From contig JACOSO010000062.1 of assembly GCA_016178785.1 (NCBI GenBank), positions 62,001-126,000 of the forward strand: DNA of 64,000 bases, read 5' to 3'. Source of the DNA: Bacteroidota bacterium (GTDB taxonomy: Bacteria > Bacteroidota > Bacteroidia > Cytophagales > Cyclobacteriaceae). The notes under the pieces are model-generated. The model was not told the DNA's origin and ran no database searches. It saw only the letters and a program-made list of their open reading frames with translations. The translations under genes and the position numbers were made by a program. Numbering within the stretch: position 1 is the first letter of the stretch; each line of letters opens with the position of its first letter. This document shows, piece by piece, positions 42,420-52,520 of the stretch.

Positions 42420-44924
42420 TCACACAGGGTCAACGTCAAAAACCACTTTTACACTTCTGTAAATTTTATCCTCGAGAACTTTAGATGCTATTTCGGTCAT
42501 TGTTTTTTTTACTTCTGCCAAATGTCCTTGGTCGCGGGGGATTTTTAGAAGAGTATGCAAAAGAAATTCATTCCTGATTTTTGAAACCATAGGCTCACCC
42601 GGGCCAAGAATCTTTATTCCTTTCAGTTTTGATTTTAATTCATTGGTAACTTGCTCAGCAAACTCGCGTACAATTTTTTTATCTGTGTGCTTAAACATGG
42701 TCTCAATCAAGCGTGCGAATGGCGGATAGAAATTTTGTTGTCGGTCATGCAATTGCTCATTCAAAAACCCGGTCACATCATTTTCCATTACAAAAGAAAA
42801 AAGTTGATGTTTTGGGTTGGACGTCTGAATCACCACTTTGCCTTGCTTCTCTCTTCTTCCTGCGCGCCCGCTTACTTGCGTGATCAGTTGAAAAGCACGC
42901 TCATACGAACGGAAATCAGGAAAGTGCATCAGGCGATCGGCATCAAATACGGCAGCTAAACTCACTTTGTCGAAGTCGAGTCCCTTTGTCACCATTTGCG
43001 TGCCCACCAAAATCCCCGTCTCACCACTCTCAAACCCGGTGATGATATCTTCGTAGCCCGATTTAGTTCGCGTGGTATCAAAATCCATACGCTGCGTTTT
43101 TATTTCCGGAAAGAAAAGCTTCAACTCTTCTTCCAGTTTTTCTGTGCCATAGCCAACGGTCAGAATTCGCTTTGATGTACACTGAGGGCACTGATTAGGC
43201 AAAGGCTCGCGGTATCCGCAATAATGGCAAACCATCGCGTGACGAAACTGATGGTAAGTCAAACTCACGGCACAGTTGATGCACTTGGGCACCCAGCCAC
43301 AATCCTCGCACTGCACCACGGGTGCATAACCTCTTCGGTTCTGAAACAAAATGACTTGCTCTTTATTTGAAGTGGTCTCGTTGATTTCGTTCAATAATAA
43401 TGAGGAAAATTCACCTTTGTTTGTTTTTCTTTTCTTCTCATTTGATAAATCGGCAAACAAAATTTCAGGAAGAGTGGCAGAGCCGAATCGCTCTTTTAAA
43501 GTAACCAAACCATAGCGGCCCGATGTCGCATGATAATAGGACTCAGCCGAAGGCGTGGCGCTTCCCAGAATCACTTTGGCATGGTGCATCTGTGCCATCA
43601 CCAATGCCACATCGCGCGCATGGTAACGCGGAGCTGGGTCATGCTGTTTGTACGATGGATCGTGCTCTTCATCAACAATGATCAAACTCAGGTTATCAAA
43701 TGGCAGAAACACTGACGATCGCACACCTACAACAAATTTGAATTTTCCCGTGAGGACTCCGTTCCAGACTTCCACACGCTCATTATCAGAAAATTTAGAG
43801 TGATAAACGCCAAGGGCGCTGCCAAAGATTTTCTTGAGCCGCAAAACTATTTGTGTCGTAAGTGCAATTTCAGGCAAGAGATACAACACCTGATTCCCTC
43901 CTTCGAGCGCACGTTTGATCAGGTCGATATAAATTTCCGTCTTTCCGCTTCCTGTAACACCATGAAGAAGGACTGTATTCTTCTCTTCGAAATTTTTTAC
44001 GATTGAATTACGCGCTTGCTCCTGATGTTCGCTCAATAATATCGGATACTCCTGATGTGGATCGTCAAAGCCAAAACGAGGAACAGTGATTTCAAACTCC
44101 TCAAGAATTTTATTCTTAACCAAAGTGCGAATGACCGAATCCGAAGTTTCTTCATCAATCAGGGATGATTTTGCAATCCCTTTTTCGTTCAAAGCGGAAT
44201 CTGAAAAAACAGGAACATATTGCAAATATTTCAACAAGGCCGCTTCATGTTTCGGTTTTTTTGCGGTTGTTTCAAAAAGAAGCTCTAGCGATTTCTTCGA
44301 AGTAAAATTTGCAGCAAGCCTTATTCTCCTTTCGGTTTTGGGCTTATATTTTTCTTTGACTTGCTCGAAAATAATGATCGCTTCTTTCGATGAAAGTGAT
44401 TTCAGTAGGTTATAAATTTTTGCAGAGCCCACTACCTTCACAATTTCAGAATAGCCGAGCGGCTCGTCTCTCAATCTTTGCAAGAGAATTTTCTCTTTCT
44501 CTGAAAAATCAAACTCGGAAATCTCCAAATCAAATCGTGGATTGATTTGCACCATCGATTCGCTCGACAATTTCAAGCCCGAGGGCAAAGCCGCATTCAC
44601 CACTTCGCCCAACGTGCACATATAATAGTCTGCAATCCATTGATACAATTGTACCTGTTGATTGAAAATGATTTCATTGTCATCGAGCAATTCCAGAATG
44701 TATTTGGCTTCGTATTCTTTCGGAGGATTGTTATGAATATTTAGGACTATTCCCGTTTGGATTTTCTTTGCACCAAATTGAACGATCGCACGCTGTCCGA
44801 TTTTAATTTTTGAATTAAGTGCAGCAGGTACCCGATATGTAAAAAGCTTCGCAATGGGAACAGGAATGACCAGCTCTGCAAACAAAGTTTCGTTGGGATC
44901 GAACTCAAGTGAAAGATCAGTCAT
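42420..44924 (-). CDS. priA: Primosomal protein N' (replication restart helicase)
   Basis: The 834-residue PriA has a DNA-binding N-terminal domain (about 10-115), a helicase core with Walker A GVTGSGKT (322-329) and DEEH box (418-421), and a zinc module with eight Cys (539, 542, 548, 551, 566, 569, 579, 582). The C-terminal helicase lobe carries TQMVTKGLDFDKV and a QVSGRAGR motif. It reloads the replisome at stalled forks. All key residues are intact. It is monocistronic in this window. Confidence 0.97.
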   Translation of the reverse strand: MTDLSLEFDPNETLFAELVIPVPIAKLFTYRVPAALNSKIKIGQRAIVQFGAKKIQTGIVLNIHNNPPKEYEAKYILELLDDNEIIFNQQVQLYQWIADYYMCTLGEVVNAALPSGLKLSSESMVQINPRFDLEISEFDFSEKEKILLQRLRDEPLGYSEIVKVVGSAKIYNLLKSLSSKEAIIIFEQVKEKYKPKTERRIRLAANFTSKKSLELLFETTAKKPKHEAALLKYLQYVPVFSDSALNEKGIAKSSLIDEETSDSVIRTLVKNKILEEFEITVPRFGFDDPHQEYPILLSEHQEQARNSIVKNFEEKNTVLLHGVTGSGKTEIYIDLIKRALEGGNQVLYLLPEIALTTQIVLRLKKIFGSALGVYHSKFSDNERVEVWNGVLTGKFKFVVGVRSSVFLPFDNLSLIIVDEEHDPSYKQHDPAPRYHARDVALVMAQMHHAKVILGSATPSAESYYHATSGRYGLVTLKERFGSATLPEILFADLSNEKKRKTNKGEFSSLLLNEINETTSNKEQVILFQNRRGYAPVVQCEDCGWVPKCINCAVSLTYHQFRHAMVCHYCGYREPLPNQCPQCTSKRILTVGYGTEKLEEELKLFFPEIKTQRMDFDTTRTKSGYEDIITGFESGETGILVGTQMVTKGLDFDKVSLAAVFDADRLMHFPDFRSYERAFQLITQVSGRAGRREKQGKVVIQTSNPKHQLFSFVMENDVTGFLNEQLHDRQQNFYPPFARLIETMFKHTDKKIVREFAEQVTNELKSKLKGIKILGPGEPMVSKIRNEFLLHTLLKIPRDQGHLAEVKKTMTEIASKVLEDKIYRSVKVVFDVDPV

Positions 44925-45002
44925 CTAAAATCAAAACTAAGGATTTTTATTACTCTGCCTTGGTTGGGATTGGCGAGCTTTGCAAAAACAGGCTATCAAA
45001 AA

Positions 45003-47012
45003 TCAGGAAATCTTTAACACCCGCAACTCTACTCTCCGGTTTTGTGTGCGGTTTTCATCCGAATCGTTAGGCAAAAGGGGTTTTGATTCACCGTAGCCCT
45101 TGGGTACGAGTCTCTCTTTGCTAACTCCTTTGTTTATTAAATAATCCCATGCGCTTTTTGCACGTTTGTCGGAAAGCTTCAGATTTAAATGTTCATCACC
45201 TACATCATCGGTGTGTGCTGATATTTCCACGCTGAGTTTGGGGTTAACTTTCATTAGCTCAACTACCCGGTCGAGTTCAAACTGAGAATCTTTTTTGAGA
45301 GAGGCTGAGTTTGTTTCAAACGTAATGTTGTTCAATCTAAGTCTTCCATCCAACTCTATTGGAACTACAAACAAATCAGTCGAATCGACTTCTCCGGCAA
45401 TGAGTTCTTGCGAAGCAAAGAAATACCCTTCTTCACTTGCTGTGACCACCTGATAGCGATCTCCTTTACGCAGCAGCATTTTTTCCCCGGCATCCGCGAT
45501 GATGGTCTCCTGTACGCCCTTATTGTTGGCATACACTTTAATTTTCACTTTTTGTTTGGATGTACCGCTTAAGACATTGGCTGTGAATTCAACCTTTTCA
45601 TGTTCTAATTGAACCAGCACATTTCTGTTGTGACTGATTCGTTTTTCTTTGAATATCCAGTCGGATTTATGATTAGTATACATTTCTTTAACTGCCTTGA
45701 TCGAATAATTAAGTGGTGCATTAAAAATAAGTTTCAGAGGAAGTTTTGAGGCTTGAACAGAATCTTTGAACACCTCATTATTTTCTTGCTGCACTTGCAG
45801 CCAGGCATCGAGCCTGAAGCCTAAGTCTTTGTCTACCACATCAATTTTAGTTTCGCAAGTAGCACGGAGTAATATATTTTTTTGCTCCAACAGGTAGGTT
45901 TTTTGGTTCTCCAAATCAAGCCTCAACGTGTCGGGTAAAAAATTCTCGTTCTCAAATACAATGCTATACTTATTTCCAGCACTGAGCACAATGCTAAATT
46001 CGCCATCAGCCTCATTATTTGAAGTCGAAAAAGAATCTCCTGTTTTAAGGTTAGTAACAATAATTTGAGCAGGCACTGTTTTGAGGCTTGCACTCTCGAG
46101 TACATGGCCGCTTATAACTGCATTTATTCTTTGTTTATACTTGGCAGGAATAGGAACGGAATAGATGTCATCATTCGAATAATAGAACATGATGTCGCCC
46201 GAGGCCGAGATGCATGGTGATTGATCATTGTCAGTTGAGTTGATAAAATCAAGAGCAACTGGCGCTGACCATGTTCCGTCTTTTTGTAAAATCGTCTGGT
46301 ACATGTCGTATTTACCCAAGCCACCGCTGCGAATAGAAGAAAAAATCAACGTGTGATTGTCTGCCATGATTTTGGGATCGCGCTCACATCCCGTATTAAT
46401 CGGAGAAGGAAGAGGTACAGGCTCACCCCACTTGCCATCGGATTGCTTTTTTGAAACATAAATTATGAAACAGGGTTCTTTATTTTTTCGGTCGAAATCA
46501 TTCTCCAAATTCACGCGGATAAAATACAAGCTTCTGCCATCGGAAGAGATTGAAGGAAAGCCCTCGTAATTTTCATCTGTATTTATGGGGGCACCTATGT
46601 TGATGGGCTCGCTCCAGGAATGGTCTCCTGTTCGTTCAGAATAAAAAATATCCTCCGTTTTTGAAATACCTTCAATGAATGCCGTATAGAACAACTGATT
46701 GCCATCGTAACTGATACTTGGTCCTGCCAAAAATTGGCATTTCTCATTGACGCTTTTGAGCGGTACAGGTGTGCCCCACACCCCGTCATTGCCTAATTGA
46801 GATTCAAATAACTCCCACCCCTTGTCAAGATCAACGTTTGATTCGAAAATAATGGTCTTGCCATCGGCACTGATGGTAGGCGAAAACTCTGTATACTTGT
46901 CGCTGCTCAAAACCGGAACGATTTTCTTTTCGGTAGATTCCTGGGCGAGAATTTCTAACGAGCATTGAACAAGGAACAAGAGTAAAATTGCTTTTGATAT
47001 TTGCATACCCAT
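45003..47012 (-). CDS. PD40 beta-propeller and OmpA-like peptidoglycan-anchored protein
   Basis: The 669 residues comprise a signal peptide (cleavage near LAQ, ~24), about five WD40-like PD40 blades (about 38-295, each with an S-x-D-G or similar turn, e.g. SPTISADGKTIIF and FPSISSDGRSLYF), beta sandwich domains (about 300-550) and an OmpA C-terminal domain (about 560-669) with HTDDVGDEHLNLKLSDKRA and NRRVELRVL. The OmpA part should bind peptidoglycan. PD40-OmpA proteins are typical of Bacteroidota, some linked to T9SS or surface organisation. It begins 3 nt after the stop of the TPR-CHAT gene, so the two are one operon and may work together. Confidence 0.92.
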   Translation of the reverse strand: MGMQISKAILLLFLVQCSLEILAQESTEKKIVPVLSSDKYTEFSPTISADGKTIIFESNVDLDKGWELFESQLGNDGVWGTPVPLKSVNEKCQFLAGPSISYDGNQLFYTAFIEGISKTEDIFYSERTGDHSWSEPINIGAPINTDENYEGFPSISSDGRSLYFIRVNLENDFDRKNKEPCFIIYVSKKQSDGKWGEPVPLPSPINTGCERDPKIMADNHTLIFSSIRSGGLGKYDMYQTILQKDGTWSAPVALDFINSTDNDQSPCISASGDIMFYYSNDDIYSVPIPAKYKQRINAVISGHVLESASLKTVPAQIIVTNLKTGDSFSTSNNEADGEFSIVLSAGNKYSIVFENENFLPDTLRLDLENQKTYLLEQKNILLRATCETKIDVVDKDLGFRLDAWLQVQQENNEVFKDSVQASKLPLKLIFNAPLNYSIKAVKEMYTNHKSDWIFKEKRISHNRNVLVQLEHEKVEFTANVLSGTSKQKVKIKVYANNKGVQETIIADAGEKMLLRKGDRYQVVTASEEGYFFASQELIAGEVDSTDLFVVPIELDGRLRLNNITFETNSASLKKDSQFELDRVVELMKVNPKLSVEISAHTDDVGDEHLNLKLSDKRAKSAWDYLINKGVSKERLVPKGYGESKPLLPNDSDENRTQNRRVELRVLKIS

Positions 47013-47015
47013 ATT

Positions 47016-50000
47016 TTAAGGTTTACCGATTAAGACGAAACTGCCCCAAAAGTAAGGCTCCGCATATTTTTTCATAAGTTCAGATTGAGCAGAACGCAGA
47101 GCGTCTGTCTTACTTTGACCCGAGAGAATTTTCTGATAAAACAGCACCATCAATTCCTGTGTCGCCAGATCATCTACTTTCCAAAGGCTCATTAAAATAT
47201 TTTTTACACCGCTCAACAGAAAAGCGCGTTGTAAACCATATACACCCTCACCATTCATGATTTCACCCGAACCTGTTTCGCATGCCGAGAGGGTTACTAA
47301 ATCAGTTCCGCTGAAGTTCAGGTTTTTTACTTCATACGCGGTCAGCAAGCCATCATTGTTCTGATCCGATGGATTTGCTACATCGCTGAAGACCAACCCT
47401 GAAAGAAGCAACGGATTTTCATACTCACCTGTCGATGACATCACTACTCGTTTGTCGTCATCCATTGATTCGATAAAAAAGCCGTGGGTTGCAATATGAA
47501 TTAAAGTTGACCCATGCAGCCCCTTCAAATTGCGTTCAGATGCCTGCCCTTCTGTATGAACTGATGAAGACCAGGTAGCACTTTTGAGTATTTGATCTAT
47601 CTTTTCGATCTCTGTTTTTGTCCCCGGGAGTTCCGGCATTTTTCTGGAAAGAATAGAATTAAGAACCGTACGCACAGAAGACGTTTTTGTGTCTCCAAAA
47701 TAAATGGGGCCAAAGAGTTGAGCCGTCTTCACGCTTTGTTCCGGGCCAGAAGTATCAGCCAGCAAATCGCGCAGGTTTGAAACCAAAATAACCTTGTAAC
47801 GACTGTTAAGAAATTCCTGCTTTACCGGGTCAAAAAGAGTGGATAAATTTATTTTGTTATAGATCCCATCGGACGAAAAATAAATGGTTTGAATGTCTTT
47901 TAGCGTTGGCTCAATGGCTTTCCAGTAAATCCGATACGATCGATCATTCTCTTGCAGGTGAATAATATTGTTTTTATAAAAACTGAACTCACGGCCTTCC
48001 ATTTTTTTTCCATTCCTGAATAAAACGGATATCGGTTTATCACTGTCTTTTCGAATCACAAGAGCAGCATAAGAAATTGAATCTGATCTTCCTGAAGCCT
48101 TGACGCGGATAAGCTCAACGGCAGCTTCGCCTGGTTTCAGGTGCGCTTGAATTTTCTTCCAATTGACGGCACGTTCTTCATTGCCGCGCTTAAAAAGATT
48201 TGACTTAGCTGATAATGTTTTTTCCAGATCATTTGCTTGGCTTTCCAACTGAGGGTTGGATATACCAACGCTGTAGAGTTTTCCCAATTGGTCTTTCAAT
48301 GCAAGCCACTGCAAAAATTGCTCTTTTAATTTTTGGTCACCGCCCGACAATATCAGCTCGCGAATAGTTAGTGAAGAATTGAGAAGTAACGCTTTCGTGG
48401 CCAAGCGAAAATCAAAGAGCTGGCCAATCATTTCAGGGGAGCTACTACCCCATTCAATAGCGAATTGTTGAAAGTCTTGAACCGGTCTATTGATTTTATT
48501 ATAAAAGGCCACTTGTTCTTGCTCGCTCATGGCGGGGAATAATTCGAGCGTTTGCTTTTTATAAAATTCAGACAAATGAAGCATCAACGGAGTCGCATGT
48601 GAAGTATCCCCTAACCGTTGCAACACTAAAGCCAGATTGTACTCGCACTGCACATAGTCTGGATGTGATTTTCCAATTTTTGCTGCCAGGGTTTTTTCTG
48701 AATGCATCAATGAGGTCTTTGCATTTTCAAAATCGCCAATGTCTTTAAGGATTGCCCCGAGGTTCGATTCTTTAAGGGCGTAATCGACACTCTGGTCACC
48801 AAAATTATTTTTCGATATGAGGAGCGCTTTTTCTTGCAGCTTTTTAGCTTCCTGGTATTTTTTCTCCTTCTGGTAAAGCACAGCCATGTTTGTCAACGCA
48901 AGCGCATAGTCAGGATGATTTTCACCAAGGCTTTGCCTTTCGGTAGAAATAATTTTCTCCTGAATGCTTTTTGCTTTTTCAATTTGGTTGGTCTCGATGT
49001 AGTTGGCAGCCAGATTTTCTAAAAGGGTGGAATGCAACGGATGAGCCTCCGGCACTTTGCTCAGTAATTCATTGATCATCCTTTCGGATTTATCATAGTT
49101 GCCTAATTTGGAATAAAGTATTGCCAAAGAATTACCTGCCTGCCACGCGTTTTCCTGATTTGACTGACTATACAATCTGATCGCTTTCTGATAATCACCT
49201 TCTGCTTTCGTGTAATCACCCATCTGGTGCGCAAGCCTGGCAGTCTGTAATGCAAGGTCTCCTTTCAACTGATCCGTTGTCGCCAGGGTTTCTGCTTTCT
49301 TTAAATGCTCCAGCGCTTGAGTCCACTGTCCTTTCGTTTGAAGCGCCTCTATTCTCTTAAGCTCAAATGACAAATTGGGTTGGCTTACTAATGAAGGTTG
49401 ATTTAAAAACTGCAGTGCTGAATCAGGTTGGTTCAACACCAATAGTCCATCGCAATAGGCCAACACCACCGAAGTAAATGGTTCATTAACTGTGCCACCT
49501 TGTGACAAGCAACACAACAAAGGCTGAAGCAGCTTCACGGCAGGCCTTGGTAAGTTTCCGTTAAGTAACAGACTTGACGAACTCAGAACATAAGCTGCTG
49601 AACGGGATACAATCTCATTTGTCAATCGACTCGAAAGCAATTTATACTTCCCAACAGCGATTTCATTTTGGTTGTTTGCTAAAAGAATGTCTGCGTCTGA
49701 AAGATCAACGAGAAAACTTTCAAAGTCTGTTGGTTTAAACAAAACACTCCCTGCCGCCTTTGCTTTTTGTAGCGATAGGCTTGCACCATTTAAGTTGCCG
49801 GCATTCAGTTGAAGGCGGGCATTATTGAGATAAATTGAAAAGGCTGTTTTATCTTTGCTACTATTTTTTGCAGCTATCTCTTCCGCCTGCTTATAAACTT
49901 CCAGCGCTTTATCCGTTTGATGGTTTGATTGCAGTGAAATTGCTTTTTTCAACATGGACTCAAGCTCACCGTTTGATGATGGAACTGTAGAATGAAAGTT

Positions 50001-50741
50001 TTTTAACCGTGCCACCGCTTCTTTGGCGTCTTTGTAATTTTCTTCACCAGTCCGGTTTTCTTTTTCCAACAGCGTAATTAGAGATGTGTACTTTTTTTCT
50101 GCGGATGGATAATCTTTTAGATTTTCGTCAAGGGCAGCTGAGTTGAATAATAGCAATTTGTAATCCTCTTGGGTTTCACCCTTTGACGTCAGTTTTGCCA
50201 AACAATCTTCCCAGGTTTTTTTTGCAGTAGCTGAATCTCCACTTGTCAAAGTGAGTTCACCCTTAAGGGAGATAAAGAATAGGGTCTGGAGGGCATCACC
50301 ACCGTAACTTTCTTCAAAACTTTTGATAGCAAGCTCCCACTTCTCCAATGCTTGTTTAATCAAACCCTTTTGTTGTAAAAAAAGGATTTGCTTCTTCATC
50401 GCCTCTGCGAGCGATTTACTTTTCTGACCTTCAGCTTGCTTAAACAGGTCTATCTCCTCATTGACATACTTTAGTCCTTTGTCAGCATCATTGAGCATAA
50501 TGCAATTAGTTGTGATCAATTGCAAGGTATATGCTCTATTGGCTAGGCCTTGTGTTTTTGATTTTTCAAGCGCCTCTTCTGCCAACGAAATTGACTTTTG
50601 ATAATCTTCCGCCTGATATTGCGCCAACGCTTGTTTATAGATTGTCTGCCAGTCCTGGGCACACACTATAGGGGCGACAAGGCTTAAAAGAAATGCATAA
50701 GCCCAACTGGAATCAAAAATTCTTAAGCCAAATTTTCTCAT
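47016..50741 (-). CDS. Giant TPR-repeat CHAT-domain (caspase-like) protein
   Basis: The 1241-residue protein has a signal-like N-terminus (about 1-28, AFLLSLVAPIVCAQ), many tetratricopeptide repeats (about 30-700; clear ones contain AEGDYQKAIRLYSQ and NPDYALALTNMAVLYQ-like motifs), a helical linker and a C-terminal CHAT domain (about 880-1240). The CHAT protease-type dyad is His1086 in LIHIATHGFF and Cys1154 in LSACETGSGE. CHAT domains are caspase/separase-like peptidases, activated in several systems by TPR-sensed signals. Here the signal suggests an envelope location, unlike cytoplasmic defence CHATs. It is co-transcribed with a PD40-OmpA protein. Proteolytic activity is inferred from the intact dyad. 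Confidence 0.93.
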   Translation of the reverse strand: MRKFGLRIFDSSWAYAFLLSLVAPIVCAQDWQTIYKQALAQYQAEDYQKSISLAEEALEKSKTQGLANRAYTLQLITTNCIMLNDADKGLKYVNEEIDLFKQAEGQKSKSLAEAMKKQILFLQQKGLIKQALEKWELAIKSFEESYGGDALQTLFFISLKGELTLTSGDSATAKKTWEDCLAKLTSKGETQEDYKLLLFNSAALDENLKDYPSAEKKYTSLITLLEKENRTGEENYKDAKEAVARLKNFHSTVPSSNGELESMLKKAISLQSNHQTDKALEVYKQAEEIAAKNSSKDKTAFSIYLNNARLQLNAGNLNGASLSLQKAKAAGSVLFKPTDFESFLVDLSDADILLANNQNEIAVGKYKLLSSRLTNEIVSRSAAYVLSSSSLLLNGNLPRPAVKLLQPLLCCLSQGGTVNEPFTSVVLAYCDGLLVLNQPDSALQFLNQPSLVSQPNLSFELKRIEALQTKGQWTQALEHLKKAETLATTDQLKGDLALQTARLAHQMGDYTKAEGDYQKAIRLYSQSNQENAWQAGNSLAILYSKLGNYDKSERMINELLSKVPEAHPLHSTLLENLAANYIETNQIEKAKSIQEKIISTERQSLGENHPDYALALTNMAVLYQKEKKYQEAKKLQEKALLISKNNFGDQSVDYALKESNLGAILKDIGDFENAKTSLMHSEKTLAAKIGKSHPDYVQCEYNLALVLQRLGDTSHATPLMLHLSEFYKKQTLELFPAMSEQEQVAFYNKINRPVQDFQQFAIEWGSSSPEMIGQLFDFRLATKALLLNSSLTIRELILSGGDQKLKEQFLQWLALKDQLGKLYSVGISNPQLESQANDLEKTLSAKSNLFKRGNEERAVNWKKIQAHLKPGEAAVELIRVKASGRSDSISYAALVIRKDSDKPISVLFRNGKKMEGREFSFYKNNIIHLQENDRSYRIYWKAIEPTLKDIQTIYFSSDGIYNKINLSTLFDPVKQEFLNSRYKVILVSNLRDLLADTSGPEQSVKTAQLFGPIYFGDTKTSSVRTVLNSILSRKMPELPGTKTEIEKIDQILKSATWSSSVHTEGQASERNLKGLHGSTLIHIATHGFFIESMDDDKRVVMSSTGEYENPLLLSGLVFSDVANPSDQNNDGLLTAYEVKNLNFSGTDLVTLSACETGSGEIMNGEGVYGLQRAFLLSGVKNILMSLWKVDDLATQELMVLFYQKILSGQSKTDALRSAQSELMKKYAEPYFWGSFVLIGKP

Positions 50742-50917
50742 AAATCTACGCCTGATTAAATATAAAAATTGTTTGAGAAATGATGAGATAATAATTTGAT
50801 GAAAAAATTACGAAAACCTTTCAGCTCAGCTGTGGCAAGTGAATTTTTTGTATGACCTTTTCAATCTATCTTTCATTAAATATATAAAGTTTTGAACAGA
50901 CGCTGACCCATACATCT

Positions 50918-51556
50918 ATGAACATCAACCTCGACATTGAAATTGCCGTGCGGCTGCTGATATCATTTGCGATCGGCACGGCTATTGGATTGGAACGTGA
51001 GTATCGAAGCAAGGCTGCCGGGCTCCGCACGATGATCATTATCTGTCTCGGCTCCACCATCTTTACCGAAATTTCCATTCATTTGGGTGCTAACAATCCT
51101 GATCGTCTCGCTGCAAACATTGTTACCGGAATTGGCTTTCTTGGGGGTGGCGTAATCTTTAAAGACGGCTTGACCATTACGGGTATTACCACAGCTACGA
51201 CAATTTGGATTTCTGCCGCACTTGGAATGGCCGTAGGCGCGGGCGAATATTTTGTTGCCATTGTCGGATCAGGTGTCGTGCTGATTGTTCTAACATTGAT
51301 GGAAAAAGTGCAGGGTTTAGTGGAGCGTTGGCATCAATCTCGCACTTACCGTATCGAATTTAAGTTGAGCAATGATTGCGATGCATTTATTGAAGAAAAG
51401 CTGAAAGAATTGAGGCTTGGATTTAAGAAAAGGCGCGACTTAAAAGAAAATCATTCGTCTATTGTGATTTACGAGGTCTTCGGAAATGAACGTAATCTTG
51501 AGCAATTCAATAAAATACTAAAAACTGAACAGCAAATTCTGTCTTTTGGATATTGA
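50918..51556 (+). CDS. MgtC/SapB-family membrane protein
   Basis: The 212-residue protein has an N-terminal MgtC domain of about four helices (LLISFAIGTAIGLEREYRSK, AGLRTMIIICLGSTIF, GIGFLGGGVIFKDG, TTATTIWISAALGMAVG), the family signature, and a C-terminal cytoplasmic ACT-like domain (about 145-212). MgtC proteins affect magnesium and acid adaptation and regulate ATP synthase or P-type ATPases in pathogens; the job in free-living Bacteroidota is unclear. It is monocistronic and converges with the SirB1-like gene with 7 bp between stops. Confidence 0.92.
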   Translation: MNINLDIEIAVRLLISFAIGTAIGLEREYRSKAAGLRTMIIICLGSTIFTEISIHLGANNPDRLAANIVTGIGFLGGGVIFKDGLTITGITTATTIWISAALGMAVGAGEYFVAIVGSGVVLIVLTLMEKVQGLVERWHQSRTYRIEFKLSNDCDAFIEEKLKELRLGFKKRRDLKENHSSIVIYEVFGNERNLEQFNKILKTEQQILSFGY

Positions 51557-51563
51557 CTTATTT

Positions 51564-52433
51564 TCAAACTCCCAAGTCCCCGCCATCAGAAATTTCAACG
51601 AGTAGCACTTTCACCTCATCAGCTTTGGCATGTTCGCCAATTTTCTCAAAGCTCATTACCAGGTTGCGTAATGCTCTGCGAACAATTTCTAAACTCGAGC
51701 AGGCTTCAAAAAATGATGACTGAGGAACAAGGTGAAGCTCGTGAATGTAATTTTCTATATCCTGTTTTGAAAAAATCAGTCCTCGATTGAATGCATTGAT
51801 GTAAAACTGATGGTTGTCGTCTTTATAAGTAAGGATGAATAAATTCGGAAGATTAACACCATGAACAGGGAGTTTCAATTTCTGCGCCACCAGCATATAG
51901 ATTACACAAAGCGTAATCGGATTTCCTTTACGCGACTCGAGTACTACATTGATCATTGAATTTCCGGGCGAGTGAAAATTTTTTGTGTTTGCTCCAAATT
52001 TCAGTTTGCTGAACAACACACTGTTGATCACCTTCACCTGATCAAACGGGTACAAATCAGGTCTGAACTCCAGCCAGGTTTCGTAATAGATTTGTTCTAA
52101 GTCTTGTTTCAATTTCTCAAGTTCCAGATCAGGATATTGATAGGTGGCAAGAATCCACATGCCCGTAAGTAAATCCTGCTCTTTTCCATTATACCAGTCT
52201 TTCAGTCGTTCGCGAAGTAAATCATATTGAAGTGTATGAATGAGTTCCTCAATTCGATTTTGGACTTTAGGGTTTAAGTTACTCTCCCACTCGTGCTCCA
52301 AAAAAGGGATCACATCTTTGCCTATTGACAAGATTTTTCCTTCTACGTGCGAAACCACCTGCAGATCATCATCATCTAACAAGGAAACCAAAGCTTTTAA
52401 TTCTTTCTCTTGCATCACAATTTGATTTGCCAA
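51564..52433 (-). CDS. SirB1-like transglutaminase-fold protein
   Basis: The 289-residue protein matches the Transglut_core2/SirB1 family: an N-terminal helical region (about 1-110) and a transglutaminase-like core (about 115-270) with GNPITLCVIYMLVAQKL holding the expected Cys (~175) and YINAFNRGLIFS near the His/Asp region. Family members are often near peptide-release or stringent-response genes; the enzymatic role is not established. It lies 87 bp after the acyl-CoA carboxylase gene on the same strand. Confidence 0.86.
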   Translation of the reverse strand: MANQIVMQEKELKALVSLLDDDDLQVVSHVEGKILSIGKDVIPFLEHEWESNLNPKVQNRIEELIHTLQYDLLRERLKDWYNGKEQDLLTGMWILATYQYPDLELEKLKQDLEQIYYETWLEFRPDLYPFDQVKVINSVLFSKLKFGANTKNFHSPGNSMINVVLESRKGNPITLCVIYMLVAQKLKLPVHGVNLPNLFILTYKDDNHQFYINAFNRGLIFSKQDIENYIHELHLVPQSSFFEACSSLEIVRRALRNLVMSFEKIGEHAKADEVKVLLVEISDGGDLGV

Positions 52434-52520
52434 TTAACCAATTCGAAAATTAGCCAATTGAGGCAATCTGATTTTCAAATTTACTTAAATTCAAATTTTC
52501 TCGCAGTAGTACAGATCAAT

